Assembly (NCBI RefSeq): GCF_001592005.1
Contig: NZ_BCVZ01000006.1
Span: 114,367 to 178,366, forward strand
Direction: 5' to 3'
DNA length: 64,000 nucleotides
DNA from: Bacillus sonorensis NBRC 101234 = KCTC 13918
GTDB taxonomy: Bacteria > Bacillota > Bacilli > Bacillales > Bacillaceae
Shown: piece after piece, positions 11,976 through 20,858 of the stretch
How the letters are laid out: each line of letters begins with the position of its first letter
Position numbering within the stretch: the first letter of the stretch is position 1
Position numbers and translations under genes: made by a program
Notes under the pieces: generated by a model
Told to the model about the DNA's origin: nothing
The model's database searches: none
What the model saw: the letters and a program-made list of their open reading frames with translations, nothing else

Positions 11976-12023
11976 TTGACTATAGGAAACATCTGGATGA
12001 TAAAAGTATTGACAAAAGTTAAC
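11976..12023. promoter_or_regulatory. Tandem operator-like repeats between Xre paralogue 2 and the mini-Xre gene
   Basis: TTGACTATAGGAAAC (11976-11990) and TTGACAAAAGTTAAC (12009-12023), 33 bases apart start to start, duplicate the pair at 11420-11467. They sit in a divergent intergenic region and may control both directions. Confidence 0.6.
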
Positions 12024-12083
12024 AAAGCGTTTATGGTTGATATAGATAAAAAGAAATATAAGAGTGGGTTAGGGGGAGATAAA

Positions 12084-12314
12084 ATGGTAAAAAAGATTCA
12101 TATCAGAAGAGATTTCGTCCTTCAATATATGATTGAGCATAATCTCTCTTTAAATCAGCTTGCCATCGAAATCGGCGTATCCCCGGCAACACTGAGCAGA
12201 GTTTTAAATGGAGAAAGGAGGCCGGGGCAGCTTGTCATCGGCAAGATGATTCAGTACTTCAATAAAAAGTTCGAGGATCTCTTTTACTACAAAGATGTTG
12301 ACAAAAGTCAATAA
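12084..12314 (+). CDS. Small Xre-type DNA-binding protein (YvzC-like)
   Basis: 76 residues, little more than one helix-turn-helix domain (LSLNQLAIEIGVSPATLSRVLNGER). The ATG at 12084 follows GGGGGAG by five bases; the longer upstream reading frame has no ribosome site. Size and place resemble B. subtilis yvzC. Its last codons (DVDKSQ) are encoded by TTGACAAAAGTCAA (12298-12311), a perfect palindrome of the operator motif seen twice upstream. It is probably cotranscribed with the AbrB-family gene 29 bases downstream. Confidence 0.7.
   Translation: MVKKIHIRRDFVLQYMIEHNLSLNQLAIEIGVSPATLSRVLNGERRPGQLVIGKMIQYFNKKFEDLFYYKDVDKSQ
12298..12311 (+). promoter_or_regulatory. Perfect palindromic copy of the Xre operator motif inside the mini-Xre coding end
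   Basis: TTGAC-AAAA-GTCAA is fully palindromic in its arms, unlike the two intergenic copies with one arm mismatch (GTTAA). It ends 32 bases before the AbrB-family start codon. Confidence 0.45.
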
Positions 12315-12343
12315 GAAGGAGGAAAAAGGAGGCTTTTCAGACA

Positions 12344-12628
12344 ATGAAGAATACCGGAATTGTAAGAAGAATCGATGAGCTTGGCCGGGTGGTCCTGCCG
12401 GTGGAACTGAGAAGGGTGCTGAATATCAAGGAAAAAGATCCGCTTGAAATTTACAGCGACGGCGACAATATCATTCTTGCCAAATATGCAGCAAACATGG
12501 CCTGTCTGATGACCGGTGAAATCACGACACAGAACAAAACGTACGCAGGCGGCAAAATCATCCTCAGCCCGCGCGGCGCCGAAATGCTTTTGGAAGATTT
12601 GCTGGAGGCCTTGTCCAACAGGAAATAA
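12344..12628 (+). CDS. AbrB-family transition-state regulator paralogue
   Basis: 94 residues. The N-terminal swapped-hairpin DNA-binding domain is clear: NTGIVRRIDELGRVVLPVELRR, then LEIYSDGDNIILAKY. The C-terminal half, MACLMTGEITTQNKTYAGGKIILSPRGAEMLLEDL, matches the multimerisation domain of AbrB and Abh. It equals neither AbrB nor Abh exactly as I remember them, so it is probably a third paralogue. AbrB proteins repress post-exponential genes such as antibiotics, competence and biofilm functions. The ribosome site is AAGGAGG. Its pairing with RghR-like regulators suggests a growth-phase control module. Confidence 0.85.
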   Translation: MKNTGIVRRIDELGRVVLPVELRRVLNIKEKDPLEIYSDGDNIILAKYAANMACLMTGEITTQNKTYAGGKIILSPRGAEMLLEDLLEALSNRK

Positions 12629-12642
12629 TGTTTACATACAGT

Positions 12643-12670
12643 GAAGCGGTGTTCTCCCGCTTCTTTTTTG
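12643..12670 (+). terminator. Terminator of the AbrB-paralogue transcript
   Basis: GAAGCGG (12643-12649) pairs with CCGCTTC (12657-12663) and a run of six T follows. Confidence 0.8.
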
Positions 12671-12787
12671 TATACGGCATTCTGCGCTGGAAAAAATAAA
12701 AAAGAACAGCAGAACAGCTCGTGACATGCGCTTGCTTTTCATGTAAAATAAAACTATTGTCAGCCAGTTTGTCTGGAGGTGTAGGGA

Positions 12788-13018
12788 ATGGCCACATTTT
12801 TAACTGTATTATTAGTGATTGTCAGTATCGCACTCATCGTTGTCGTTTTACTGCAATCCGGTAAAAGCGCCGGATTATCAGGTGCAATTTCCGGGGGAGC
12901 CGAGCAGCTTTTTGGAAAGCAGAAAGCGAGAGGGCTTGATTTAATTCTTCACCGCATCACGGTAGTATTGACCGTGCTTTTCTTTTTCCTAACGATTGCA
13001 CTTGCTTACTTTGTATAA
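12788..13018 (+). CDS. secG: Preprotein translocase subunit SecG
   Basis: 76 residues with two membrane segments ([19 protein letters not shown] and [20 protein letters not shown]) separated by the conserved loop [20 protein letters not shown]. SecG is the small, non-essential third subunit of the SecYEG channel and helps SecA-driven export. The site CTGGAGGTG precedes the ATG. Upstream of est and rnr as in B. subtilis. Confidence 0.97.
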   Translation: MATFLTVLLVIVSIALIVVVLLQSGKSAGLSGAISGGAEQLFGKQKARGLDLILHRITVVLTVLFFFLTIALAYFV

Positions 13019-13032
13019 GGCAATGAAGCATG

Positions 13033-13061
13033 AGGTCTGATATAGAAGTCAGGCCTTTTTC
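13033..13061 (+). terminator. Terminator-like hairpin after secG
   Basis: AGGTCTGA (13033-13040) pairs with TCAGGCCT (13049-13056) including one G-T pair; T5 follows. Confidence 0.7.
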
Positions 13062-13148
13062 ATATTCACCGGATTTTGCTATGCCGGTATGAAAGTTTGT
13101 TTCATGATCAAACGTGGAAGAATAGAATTGAAAAGGAGACTGCTAATC

Positions 13149-13895
13149 ATGAAAATCGTCAAACCACAACCTTTCACATTTAAAGGCGGAAATAAAGCCG
13201 TCCTTCTTTTGCACGGATTTACCGGGAACACGGCGGATGTGCGGATGCTCGGAAGGTATTTGAATGAAAGGGGCTATACATGTCATGCGCCTCAATATAA
13301 AGGACACGGCGTGCCGCCGGAAGAGCTTCTTCACACAGGGCCGGAAGACTGGTGGAAAGACGTCATGGACGGCTATGACTATTTAAAATCAGAAGGCTAT
13401 GAACAAATTGCGGCTTGCGGACTGTCGCTCGGGGGAGTTTTTTCCCTGAAATTGGGTTACACTGTACCCGTGAAGGGAATTGTTCCAATGTGCGCCCCGA
13501 TGTACATCAAAAGCGAAGAGACGATGTATCAAGGTGTGCTTGATTACGCCCGGAATTATAAAAAGTTTGAAGGGAAATCCTCGGAACAGATTGACGCGGA
13601 GATGGAAGATTTCAAAAAAACGCCGATGAACACGTTAAAAGCTTTGCAAGAGCTGATCGCAGACGTCAGAGAGCATGTGGACATGATTTACTCGCCGACG
13701 TTTGTGGTGCAGGCCCGCCATGATCATATGATTAATACAGACAGCGCGAACATCATCTACAATGAAGTCGAAACAGATGATAAGCACATTAAATGGTATG
13801 AAGAATCAGGACATGCCATTACGTTGGATAAAGAGCGGGAGACGTTGCATGAGGATGTGCACCGGTTTTTAGAAACGCTGGATTGGCAGACATAA
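13149..13895 (+). CDS. est: Carboxylesterase (Est30 type)
   Basis: 248 residues of the alpha/beta-hydrolase fold, from the ATG at 13149 behind AAAAGGAGAC; the frame is open upstream but has no better start. The oxyanion loop LLLHGFTGN and nucleophile elbow GLSLGG (Ser93) are clear; the acid is probably Asp in [10 protein letters not shown] and the histidine in ESGHAITLD. Related Geobacillus Est30 hydrolyses short-chain esters. It lies 13 bases before rnr and is likely in a secG-est-rnr-smpB transcription unit, as in B. subtilis (yvaK). Confidence 0.92.
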   Translation: MKIVKPQPFTFKGGNKAVLLLHGFTGNTADVRMLGRYLNERGYTCHAPQYKGHGVPPEELLHTGPEDWWKDVMDGYDYLKSEGYEQIAACGLSLGGVFSLKLGYTVPVKGIVPMCAPMYIKSEETMYQGVLDYARNYKKFEGKSSEQIDAEMEDFKKTPMNTLKALQELIADVREHVDMIYSPTFVVQARHDHMINTDSANIIYNEVETDDKHIKWYEESGHAITLDKERETLHEDVHRFLETLDWQT

Positions 13896-13908
13896 GGAGG
13901 TCTGATTA

Positions 13909-16203
13909 GTGGAAAAAGAAGAATTTATGGATAAGCTTCTTGCCTTTATGAAGGAAGAAGCGTATAAACCTCTGACAGTTCAGGAACTGGAGGAGATGCT
14001 TGAGATCACAGATGCAGATGAATATAAAGAGCTTGTCAAGGCTTTGGTGAGTCTTGAGGAAAAAGGGCTCGTCGTCAGAACGAGAAGCAACCGGTACGGA
14101 TTGCCGGAAAAAATGAATTTAATCAAAGGGAAGATTTCGGCGCACGCAAAAGGCTTTGCGTTTCTTCTTCCTGAAGATTCCTCTCTTGATGATATCTTCA
14201 TTCCGCCGTCCGAGCTGAATACGGCAATGAACGGGGACACGGTGCTCGTCCGTCTGAGCACGCAGACCGGCGGCACAAAAAAAGAAGGAACGGTCATCAG
14301 GATCATCGAACGGAATGTCGAGAAAATCGTCGGAACGTATACTGAGACGAAAAGCTTCGGCTTTGTCATTCCGGACGACAAGAAAATCACGAATGACATC
14401 TTTATCCCGAAACACGCCAAAAACGGGGCTGTCGAGGGCCATAAAGTCGTCGTCCGCCTGACAAGCTATCCTGAAGGACGGATGAGTGCGGAAGGAGAGG
14501 TCATCGAGATTCTCGGCCACAAAAACGACCCGGGCATCGACATCCTTTCGATCATTCACAAGCACGGACTGCCGGGAGAATTTCCCGCCGAAGCGATGGA
14601 GCAGGCCAACGCCACTCCGGAAACCATCGATGAGCAGGATCTCAGCGGCAGACGGGATTTGCGCGATCAAACGATTGTGACGATCGATGGCGCGGATGCG
14701 AAAGATTTGGATGATGCCGTCACCGTCACAAAGCTGAAAAACGGCCACTATAAACTCGGCGTCCACATTGCCGACGTCAGCCACTATGTAACAGAAGGCT
14801 CACCGATCGATAAAGAGGCGTATGAACGGGGAACGAGCGTTTATTTGGTGGACCGGGTGATTCCGATGATTCCCCACAGGCTGTCCAACGGAATCTGTTC
14901 TTTGAACCCGAAGGTCGACCGGCTGACCATGTCCTGTGAAATGACCATCAATAGACAGGGACAGGTTGTCGAGCATGAGATTTTTCAAAGCGTCATCAAA
15001 ACGACTGAGCGGATGACATATTCGGATGTCAACAAAATCCTCGTCGATGATGATGAAGAGTTGAAAGAGAAGTATGAAGCGCTAGTGCCGATGTTTCAAG
15101 ATATGGAAGAGCTTGCGGCCATCTTGCGGGAAAAGCGGATGGAGCGCGGAGCGGTCGATTTTGATTTTAAGGAAGCGAAAGTGCTTGTCGATGAAGAAGG
15201 AGCGGCCAAAGACATCGTGCTGAGGGAGCGTTCGACAGCGGAAAAGCTGATTGAAGAATTCATGCTTGTCGCCAACGAAACGGTTGCCGAGCATTTCCAT
15301 TGGATGGATGTTCCGTTTATTTACCGGATCCACGAAGACCCGGACCAGGAAAAACTGCAGAAATTTTTGGAGTTTGTCACGACATTCGGCTATGTCGTCA
15401 AAGGAGCGGCCGGAAGCATCCACCCGAAGGCGCTGCAAAAAGTGTTGGATGATGTCAGGGACACCCCTGAAGAAGCCGTGATTTCAACGGTGATGCTCAG
15501 ATCGATGAAACAGGCGAAATACGACCCGCAAAGTTTGGGCCATTTCGGTTTGTCGACTGAATTTTACACGCATTTCACATCGCCGATCCGCCGCTATCCG
15601 GATTTAATCGTCCACAGGCTGATCAGGACGTATTTGATTCAGGGAAAAACGGATGAAGTGACGAAAGGGAAATGGGCCGGGCTGTTGCCGGAATTCGCGG
15701 AGCACACTTCCAATATGGAGCGCAATGCCGTAGACGCCGAACGGGAAACGGATGACCTGAAAAAAGCGGAATATATGATGGATAAGATCGGTGAAGAATT
15801 TGACGGCGTCATCAGCTCGGTGACGAACTTCGGGATGTTCGTTGAACTGCCGAATACGATTGAAGGGCTCGTGCATGTCAGCTTCATGACCGATGATTTT
15901 TACCGCTTTGATGAACAGCATTATGCCATGATCGGCGAAAGAACGGGCAATATCTACAGGATCGGCGACGAAATCACGGTCCGCGTCGTTGACGTCAATA
16001 AAGATGAACGAAACATCGATTTTGAAATTGTCGGCATGAAAGGTTCGCGCCGCAGGGAAAAACCGAATGCCAATAACAAGAAGAAGAAAGCGTCATCTGA
16101 AGAAAAAGGCGATTGGTTCACACGTCCGAAAAAGAAAAAAGTGAAGAAAAAACGCGGTTTTCAAAACGCACCAAAGCAAAAAAGAAAGAAAAAGAAGAAA
16201 TAA
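13909..16203 (+). CDS. rnr: Ribonuclease R
   Basis: 764 residues. The GTG start at 13909 follows AAGGAGG by eight bases. In order: an N-terminal winged helix (about 1-75), two cold-shock-like OB domains (about 75-230), the RNB catalytic domain beginning around 258 with [12 protein letters not shown] that supplies the Mg-binding aspartates, an S1 domain at about 627-707 ([18 protein letters not shown]), and a lysine/arginine-rich tail. This 3'-5' exoribonuclease degrades structured RNA and, with tmRNA/SmpB encoded just downstream, removes faulty mRNA in ribosome rescue. Confidence 0.97.
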   Translation: MEKEEFMDKLLAFMKEEAYKPLTVQELEEMLEITDADEYKELVKALVSLEEKGLVVRTRSNRYGLPEKMNLIKGKISAHAKGFAFLLPEDSSLDDIFIPPSELNTAMNGDTVLVRLSTQTGGTKKEGTVIRIIERNVEKIVGTYTETKSFGFVIPDDKKITNDIFIPKHAKNGAVEGHKVVVRLTSYPEGRMSAEGEVIEILGHKNDPGIDILSIIHKHGLPGEFPAEAMEQANATPETIDEQDLSGRRDLRDQTIVTIDGADAKDLDDAVTVTKLKNGHYKLGVHIADVSHYVTEGSPIDKEAYERGTSVYLVDRVIPMIPHRLSNGICSLNPKVDRLTMSCEMTINRQGQVVEHEIFQSVIKTTERMTYSDVNKILVDDDEELKEKYEALVPMFQDMEELAAILREKRMERGAVDFDFKEAKVLVDEEGAAKDIVLRERSTAEKLIEEFMLVANETVAEHFHWMDVPFIYRIHEDPDQEKLQKFLEFVTTFGYVVKGAAGSIHPKALQKVLDDVRDTPEEAVISTVMLRSMKQAKYDPQSLGHFGLSTEFYTHFTSPIRRYPDLIVHRLIRTYLIQGKTDEVTKGKWAGLLPEFAEHTSNMERNAVDAERETDDLKKAEYMMDKIGEEFDGVISSVTNFGMFVELPNTIEGLVHVSFMTDDFYRFDEQHYAMIGERTGNIYRIGDEITVRVVDVNKDERNIDFEIVGMKGSRRREKPNANNKKKKASSEEKGDWFTRPKKKKVKKKRGFQNAPKQKRKKKKK

Positions 16204-16315
16204 GCGGCATGCTTCAACTAAAAGGCGGCGAATTGTAAGACAGGCGCTGATTTGATAGAATAAAACGTATTCGCTGCCTTTTGGAAAGCAAGAGCAAGCG
16301 GGAGGAGGTTGCCGT

Positions 16316-16789
16316 ATGCCAAAGGGAGAAGGGAAGGTCGTTTCCCAAAACAAAAAAGCAAACCACGACTATTTTATAGAAGAAACATATGAAACAGGAA
16401 TTGTTCTGCAAGGAACCGAGATTAAATCCATCCGCGCCGGACGGGTGAACTTAAAGGACTCATTCGCCAAAATCGAGAGGGGAGAAGTATTCCTGCACAA
16501 TATGCACATCAGTCCGTACGAGCAGGGAAACCGGTATAACCACGATCCGCTGCGGACAAGAAAGCTTTTGATGCACCGCAAGCAGATCAACAAGCTGATC
16601 GGCTTGACGAAAGAGCAGGGATATTCGCTTGTACCGCTCAAGCTGTATTTGAAAAACGGCTTTGCCAAAGTGCTTCTCGGCCTTGGAAAAGGGAAAAAGA
16701 GATATGACAAGCGCGAAGATTTGAAGCGGAAAGACGCGAAGCGCGAAATTGAAAGAGCATTCCGCGACAGGCAAAAAGGCTTGATCTAA
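16316..16789 (+). CDS. smpB: SsrA-binding protein SmpB
   Basis: 157 residues, the normal length. Conserved [28 protein letters not shown] at the N-terminus forms the OB core that binds the tRNA-like part of tmRNA, and the basic C-terminal tail ([24 protein letters not shown]) occupies the mRNA channel. A strong site GGGAGGAGG precedes the ATG. It lies between rnr and ssrA. Confidence 0.98.
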   Translation: MPKGEGKVVSQNKKANHDYFIEETYETGIVLQGTEIKSIRAGRVNLKDSFAKIERGEVFLHNMHISPYEQGNRYNHDPLRTRKLLMHRKQINKLIGLTKEQGYSLVPLKLYLKNGFAKVLLGLGKGKKRYDKREDLKRKDAKREIERAFRDRQKGLI

Positions 16790-16838
16790 AGCCAGAACTC
16801 ATGTTATCCTATATGAACGTGATCACAGACATTACCAT

Positions 16839-16867
16839 TTGGAATTGACGCGTGATCTTGTTATAAT
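16839..16867 (+). promoter_or_regulatory. ssrA promoter
   Basis: TTGGAA (16839-16844) and TATAAT (16862-16867) are spaced by 17 bases, about 38 bases before the mature 5' end. A TTGACG at 16845 is too close to the -10. Confidence 0.6.
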
Positions 16868-16905
16868 AGTGATGCAGCCAGTTATCCGGCTTCCTTTTCA
16901 TCCAA

Positions 16906-17263
16906 GGGGACGTTACGGATTCGACAGGGACGGATCGAGCTTGAGCTGCGAGCCGAGAGGCGATCTCGTAAAAACGCACCTAAATATAACTGGCAAATCT
17001 AATAACCAGAACTTAGCACTAGCTGCCTAATTAGCGCAGCGAGCTCTTGCCCGCATCGCCTATGTGCCGGTTAAGAGCCCATAACCAAGTAGGCTACGCT
17101 TGCGCTTCCGTCTGAGAGCGCAGGAAGAGACTCATCAGACTGGCTCTCTGAAGGCCCGCCCGCAGGCACGACGATGAGCGAATCCAAATATGCAGGGCTA
17201 CGCTCGTAGACGCTGAAGTATCGACGTTTCTGGACGTGGGTTCGACTCCCACCGTCTCCACCA
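16906..17263 (+). ncRNA. ssrA: Transfer-messenger RNA (tmRNA)
   Basis: A 358-base tmRNA beginning GGGGACGTTACGGATTCGAC and ending with the T-arm GGTTCGACTCCCACC and an encoded CCA at 17261-17263. The 5' GGGGACG pairs with the 3' CGTCTCC of the acceptor stem. The tag reading frame at 16992-17030 encodes GKSNNQNLALAA and stop; with the charged alanine the tag is AGKSNNQNLALAA, shorter than the B. subtilis tag and typical of the licheniformis branch. It rescues stalled ribosomes with SmpB and marks the product for proteolysis. Confidence 0.98.
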
Positions 17264-17288
17264 TACATATGATGGTGGTTTTTTTTGT
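17258..17288 (+). terminator. Terminator of ssrA
   Basis: CCACCAT of the tmRNA 3' end (17258-17264) pairs with ATGGTGG and is followed by T8, so the hairpin includes the CCA end. Confidence 0.8.
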
Positions 17289-17666
17289 TTTTTGGGGATT
17301 TTGTGTTTTTGTTCAGGAACAGTGAACCGCTTAAATAAACCCATTAGTACAAATTGGCTGCTTTTTTTGCAGGTCAGCCAAAACAGTATTATTGGCAGCA
17401 ATAATACTGAAGTCCAGATGAATCTTCACAACTCCAAGATCACCAGCAGATTGGTTTTGCTAATGATTCATTCCAAAAATGAAACCAATGACAATCAAGT
17501 CTATACCTAAGATTCCTTTACAGGTTGTTTCTTTCTATGAGATAAAATCATGTCAGAATTCGGCCCCATCAGGTGTGATGGACCATTTTTTGGCACCTTA
17601 TAAGTGATGGGACTTATTACATATATTAAGAAGCAAAACAATTGCAGGCTGAAAATATGCCATATA
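17289..17666. other. Intergenic stretch downstream of ssrA without a convincing gene
   Basis: About 380 bases with low G+C. No reading frame with a ribosome site is seen. On the minus strand at about 17331-17515 one frame reads like a degraded membrane or phage-type peptide (IDLIVIGFIFGMNH, an in-frame TAG at 17460-17462, then QNQSAGDLGVVKIHLDFS) and ends in TAA. It may be a remnant of an element inserted at ssrA, a common integration site, but no integrase or direct repeat of the tmRNA 3' end is visible. Confidence 0.4.
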
Positions 17667-17690
17667 AAAAAGAGGGGGAGACCCCTCTTT
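17667..17690 (-). terminator. Terminator of the YcxB-like membrane protein gene
   Basis: Read on the minus strand, AGAGGGG/CCCCTCT (arms 17671-17677 and 17682-17688) with a 4-base loop is followed by six T, directly after the gene ending at 17691. Confidence 0.85.
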
Positions 17691-18233
17691 TTAAGATTGC
17701 CATTTTACTTTTTTGGCCTGTCCATATTCAGTCACAAGCTGTCTGAACGAATGAAGCTCATTTTCAAATGTGAAATAACGTTTCGGTATCAAGATCAACT
17801 GGCTGCTGGACGTTTTCATGAGGAATAGGCGTTTATATTCTGTTACTGCCGTCACTTCATGCCATTGAAACAACGTATCGGAATTCTTAGATTGAATCTG
17901 AATCCCCTGTGGATTGATGGTATATGTTCGTTTGCGTTTTAACCGTTCATTTTTTCGAAATCCAATTTGCATCCGGATATAAAAAAAACCAATCAAAAGT
18001 AGCGTTAAAATCATTGAAAGTACAATAATGAGAAGGCCATTCAACAGCAATTCGAGTGTTTCACTATGATAAACGGTAATCGGCAGCCTCTCATCGACGG
18101 AAAACACCCAGACAAACAATAGAAAAATAAAAATAAAATAAAGGAGTGCGTATTTCTGAAGCCAATAAAAAAAGAAAGATCTCATATCTTGTAATGTAAA
18201 TTTTCCCTGAAGAAAGACGCTGTGCTGGATCAT
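17691..18233 (-). CDS. YcxB-like C-terminal domain membrane protein
   Basis: About 180 residues from the ATG at 18233, preceded by GAGGTG ten bases upstream; a TTG at 18251 is open but lacks a site. Two hydrophobic segments (YALLYFIFIFLLFVWVF and LLLNGLLIIVLSMILTLLLIGFFY) are followed by a cytoplasmic domain with YTINPQGIQIQSKNSDTLFQWHEVTAV and LIPKRYF, the pattern of the YcxB-like C-terminal (PH-like) domain. The function of these proteins is unknown. It is an isolated minus-strand gene with its own terminator. Confidence 0.65.
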   Translation of the reverse strand: MIQHSVFLQGKFTLQDMRSFFFYWLQKYALLYFIFIFLLFVWVFSVDERLPITVYHSETLELLLNGLLIIVLSMILTLLLIGFFYIRMQIGFRKNERLKRKRTYTINPQGIQIQSKNSDTLFQWHEVTAVTEYKRLFLMKTSSSQLILIPKRYFTFENELHSFRQLVTEYGQAKKVKWQS

Positions 18234-18555
18234 ACGTTTACTGCACCTCAAACATGTTTTCCTTTAATCTTAGCATAAAATCTCATTTATTCATAGAAAT
18301 GGATTCCGGATTGGTTTTGTCTTTCTGAGCAAACTGTCATTGCTGCCAAGTACGCCATCGAAAATAAGCTGACGGCGACCCGGGGACTGCTGACTTGATT
18401 AAAAAGAGCTTTCCCGGCATTTTTTGCTGAAACAGTATGATAAAAAGACAGTAGAGTTAACAATATTTCGAACATTCTCATGATGCTGGTCTTATATATA
18501 ACGAATCGGCTGTTTGATGAGTTTCAAAAGCTTCCTTGGGTTTCATGTAAGTGAA
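18234..18555. other. Intergenic stretch with a doubtful short ORF
   Basis: The only open frame (minus strand, 18287-18481, 64 codons) begins MRMFEILLTLLSFYHTVSAKNAGK, has no ribosome site in front and no recognisable family. I treat it as doubtful, possibly a remnant. No promoter or repeat stands out. Confidence 0.35.
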
Positions 18556-18580
18556 AAAACCGCTGGATGACCCAGCGGCT
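18556..18580 (-). terminator. Terminator of the 161-residue unknown gene
   Basis: CCGCTGG (18560-18566) and CCAGCGG (18572-18578) pair; on the minus strand the stem is followed by TTTTTT. Confidence 0.8.
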
Positions 18581-18616
18581 GCAGCATATAAATGTTTAAA
18601 AGCAGATCGTAGCAAG

Positions 18617-19102
18617 CTAGTTCTCCTTTATCTGTTTAACGGCAGCGACAATCAGGCCCCTTTCTGTGTCTTCCAAAGTGTAAATCTGAGGGGCATGAGG
18701 CACATCAAACCCGGCATGGGAGTGATAGAAGTCAAAAAGCATCGTGCCGACCGGGTGTTTTTGCTGATCGGCGATGACAACCCAAAACACTCGTGAGCGG
18801 CAGTTGTCAGCTCCCCATTTTTCCATGGACTGTCTAAAGTTCAAGCCTTGTCCGATGAAAAAATCGCCTTTTTTCACATCTTGAATCGTTATATAGCCGG
18901 ATTGTTCGAGGCTCTCAAATACAGGAGGGAGCAGTTTATCCAAGTAAAGCCCGTAAGTCGCGTCCTCTAATTCGGGAAACGCTTTTAAAAATTCCTCCCG
19001 ATGGTTGTCGAGCGTCTTTTTCCAATAAACGTTCACATAGCTTTGCACCTGTCCGCCGATTTCTTTGATCGACATGTCCTGCCTGAAACTTATTGTGTTC
19101 AT
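18617..19102 (-). CDS. Hypothetical protein, 161 residues
   Basis: The start is well supported: AAAGGAGG lies nine bases before the ATG on the minus strand, and a terminator follows the stop. The product is soluble and acidic, with an N-terminal helical half (IGGQVQSYVNVYWKKTLDNHREEFLKAFPEL) and a C-terminal half rich in aromatic residues (SRVFWVVIADQQKHPVGTMLFDFYHSH). No signal peptide, membrane segment or catalytic motif is evident. I do not recognise the family. It stands alone between the YcxB-like gene and the oxalate decarboxylase cluster. Confidence 0.6.
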   Translation of the reverse strand: MNTISFRQDMSIKEIGGQVQSYVNVYWKKTLDNHREEFLKAFPELEDATYGLYLDKLLPPVFESLEQSGYITIQDVKKGDFFIGQGLNFRQSMEKWGADNCRSRVFWVVIADQQKHPVGTMLFDFYHSHAGFDVPHAPQIYTLEDTERGLIVAAVKQIKEN

Positions 19103-19212
19103 GGACGAAAACCTCCTTTTAATCGCTGCATATCCAGTTTATAACATTCATGCAAATGATAAAGTTTGTGAGAACGTTGAGTCCTGCAATGAAGAAAACT
19201 TTATCATCCGAT

Positions 19213-19614
19213 TTAGAATTGTAAGAGCGAACCGGACCTTTGGCGCGGATAAAGGATTTTATCGATTGTAAAAAACGAAACGGCGATCATCATTTCCGCC
19301 GAAGTCGTCAGCAGAATGTCGTCCAGCAATTCGTCCGCTGTGAAAATGGCGGCCCATAAACATCCGATTGTGATGATTTCGGCGGCGAAAACCGTGATCC
19401 GCCGATTGATGCGCAACAGCTTAATGCTGTGGATGAGCAGCTTTTCAGCCGGTTCCATGACAAAGGTCAGTCCAATATAAAAAAGCGTGAACAGAAGCAG
19501 GGACCCGACCGTTTGGTAAAATGCGCCCGGCAGATGAAAAAGGATCGAAATGCCGAGAAAGTGGGCGGAAAAAACGAATACAACCGATAAGCAGCAAATA
19601 GCGAAATGTTTCAT
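19213..19614 (-). CDS. yvrL: YvrL-like membrane regulator of the SigO system
   Basis: 133 residues with four hydrophobic segments (CCLSVVFVFSAHFLGISILF, VGSLLLFTLFYIGLTFVM, ITVFAAEIITIGCLWAAIFT and MMIAVSFFTIDKILY). It is encoded 71 bases downstream of oxdC in the same direction, exactly where B. subtilis has yvrL, the proposed anti-sigma-type antagonist (RsiO) of SigO. A hairpin at 19653-19676 sits between oxdC and this gene and may lower its expression relative to oxdC. Assignment relies on topology, size and context. Confidence 0.78.
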   Translation of the reverse strand: MKHFAICCLSVVFVFSAHFLGISILFHLPGAFYQTVGSLLLFTLFYIGLTFVMEPAEKLLIHSIKLLRINRRITVFAAEIITIGCLWAAIFTADELLDDILLTTSAEMMIAVSFFTIDKILYPRQRSGSLLQF

Positions 19615-19652
19615 GACACAACTCCTTTAAAATATGTATACACAGCCGAAGG

Positions 19653-19676
19653 CCTGCAGGATATGTCTCCTGCAAG
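19653..19676 (-). other. Hairpin between oxdC and yvrL
   Basis: CCTGCAGGA (19653-19661) pairs with TCCTGCAAG (19668-19676), one mismatch at the end. No long T run follows on the minus strand, so it is more likely an mRNA processing or attenuation structure than a full terminator. Confidence 0.45.
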
Positions 19677-19685
19677 CCTGGCTGG

Positions 19686-20840
19686 TTATTTTTTATCAAA
19701 TTTAACGACCGGATGCTTTTCTTTGCAGAGCATGTTTGTAAACTCGCTGCCAACGTCAAGGTGCTGGCGGACAAGTTCTTCCGGAACGAGCGCGAGCCAC
19801 TGGTTTAAAGAAATGTCAGCATAGTGGTCGTCTTTGAAAATTTCGAGGAAGCGAAGCGGTTCGTCTCCAGTATTTTGGACGTAGTGTCCCATCGCAAACG
19901 GCACATAGCCGACATCTCCGGCCCGGTAATTAAATGTTCTGGCATGTCCGTCAGCCGCGAAAACCGTCATTTTCGCTTCTCCGGAAATGTAATATTGCCA
20001 CTCGTCTGTATTCGGATGCCAGTGCAGCTCCCGGATGCCTCCAGGTTCGACTTCCACAAGCGCAGATGCGATCGTTTTCGATGCTTTGAAATTAGTGGAA
20101 TCTGCAATCCATACTTTGCCGCCGCTTGCCACGATCGGTTCCTGTTCAAGCAAATTGTAGCTGAAGGATTGAGGAACCGTTCCGTTCGGGCTTTCGACTT
20201 TGTCCTTCTCAAGCAATCCAGGGATCGCTTTTTGGAAAATATATTTTTCTTCAGCTGGAAGAGAAGCGACGACTTCTTTTGAAATGCCGAAGTTTGCGGC
20301 AATGACATCATCAGGCGTATGGGCCAGCCAATCCGTCACCTGGAAGGTGCTGTTTTCAGAGAAGGAGCCGTCATCGAAGACGAGCAGGAATTCGCAGCCG
20401 TCTTCAAGGCCTTGAAGCGAATGGGGAATCCCAGACGGAAAATACCATAAATCGCCCGCCTTCACATCTTCAATAAAGTTTCTGCCGTCCTGGTCGACAG
20501 CCGTAATCCTTGCTGATCCATAAATCACATAAGCCCATTCTGCTTCCTTATGCCAGTGCAGTTCTCTGATGGCTCCCGGTTTCAGCCTCATGTTGACAGA
20601 CGCGATATTGTCGGAGACCGGCAGCTCGCGAACCGTGACTTCCCGTGCGTATCCGCCGTTTTCGAGACGGTTGTGGACATCGGAAAATGAAAATTTCATG
20701 TTTGAAACCGTTCCGTGATCTGTTTCAGGCGGCACGAGCATGTCCGGATTTTGCCGGTCGCGCTCAATGTTATGCGGAATTTTCGTTTCCGCTCCTTTTT
20801 CTCCTCTGATCGGCTGCGGAATTTGTTTGTTTTTTTCCAT
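19686..20840 (-). CDS. oxdC: Oxalate decarboxylase (bicupin, Mn-dependent)
   Basis: 384 residues made of two cupin domains. The N-terminal Mn site uses H95, H97 ([11 protein letters not shown]), E101 and H140; the second site has [12 protein letters not shown] and GHYVQNT. The active-site lid reads S161-E162-N163-S164-T165, the sequence that distinguishes decarboxylase from oxalate oxidase, with Glu162 as the proton donor. It converts oxalate to formate and CO2 and contributes to acid tolerance. The minus-strand start ATG follows AGAGGGGATATC. Cotranscribed with yvrL; control is expected by SigO-RsoA encoded next door. Confidence 0.95.
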   Translation of the reverse strand: MEKNKQIPQPIRGEKGAETKIPHNIERDRQNPDMLVPPETDHGTVSNMKFSFSDVHNRLENGGYAREVTVRELPVSDNIASVNMRLKPGAIRELHWHKEAEWAYVIYGSARITAVDQDGRNFIEDVKAGDLWYFPSGIPHSLQGLEDGCEFLLVFDDGSFSENSTFQVTDWLAHTPDDVIAANFGISKEVVASLPAEEKYIFQKAIPGLLEKDKVESPNGTVPQSFSYNLLEQEPIVASGGKVWIADSTNFKASKTIASALVEVEPGGIRELHWHPNTDEWQYYISGEAKMTVFAADGHARTFNYRAGDVGYVPFAMGHYVQNTGDEPLRFLEIFKDDHYADISLNQWLALVPEELVRQHLDVGSEFTNMLCKEKHPVVKFDKK

Positions 20841-20858
20841 GTGATATCCCCTCTTTCT

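Noticed and set aside
14119..14784. 221-codon minus-strand frame inside rnr
   Set aside because: Shadow of the RNase R gene; no ribosome site and no family resemblance.
16839..17030. 63-codon plus-strand frame ending in LALAA
   Set aside because: Only its last 12 codons are translated, as the tmRNA tag; the rest is promoter and tmRNA structure.
17071..17401. Minus-strand frames reading WWRRWESNPRPET and GGDGGSRTHVQKR at the tmRNA 3' end
   Set aside because: These are the well-known false proteins produced by translating the antisense of tRNA/tmRNA T-arms.
18287..18481. 64-codon minus-strand ORF as a gene
   Set aside because: No ribosome site, no family resemblance and no terminator of its own; mentioned only in the description of the intergenic stretch.
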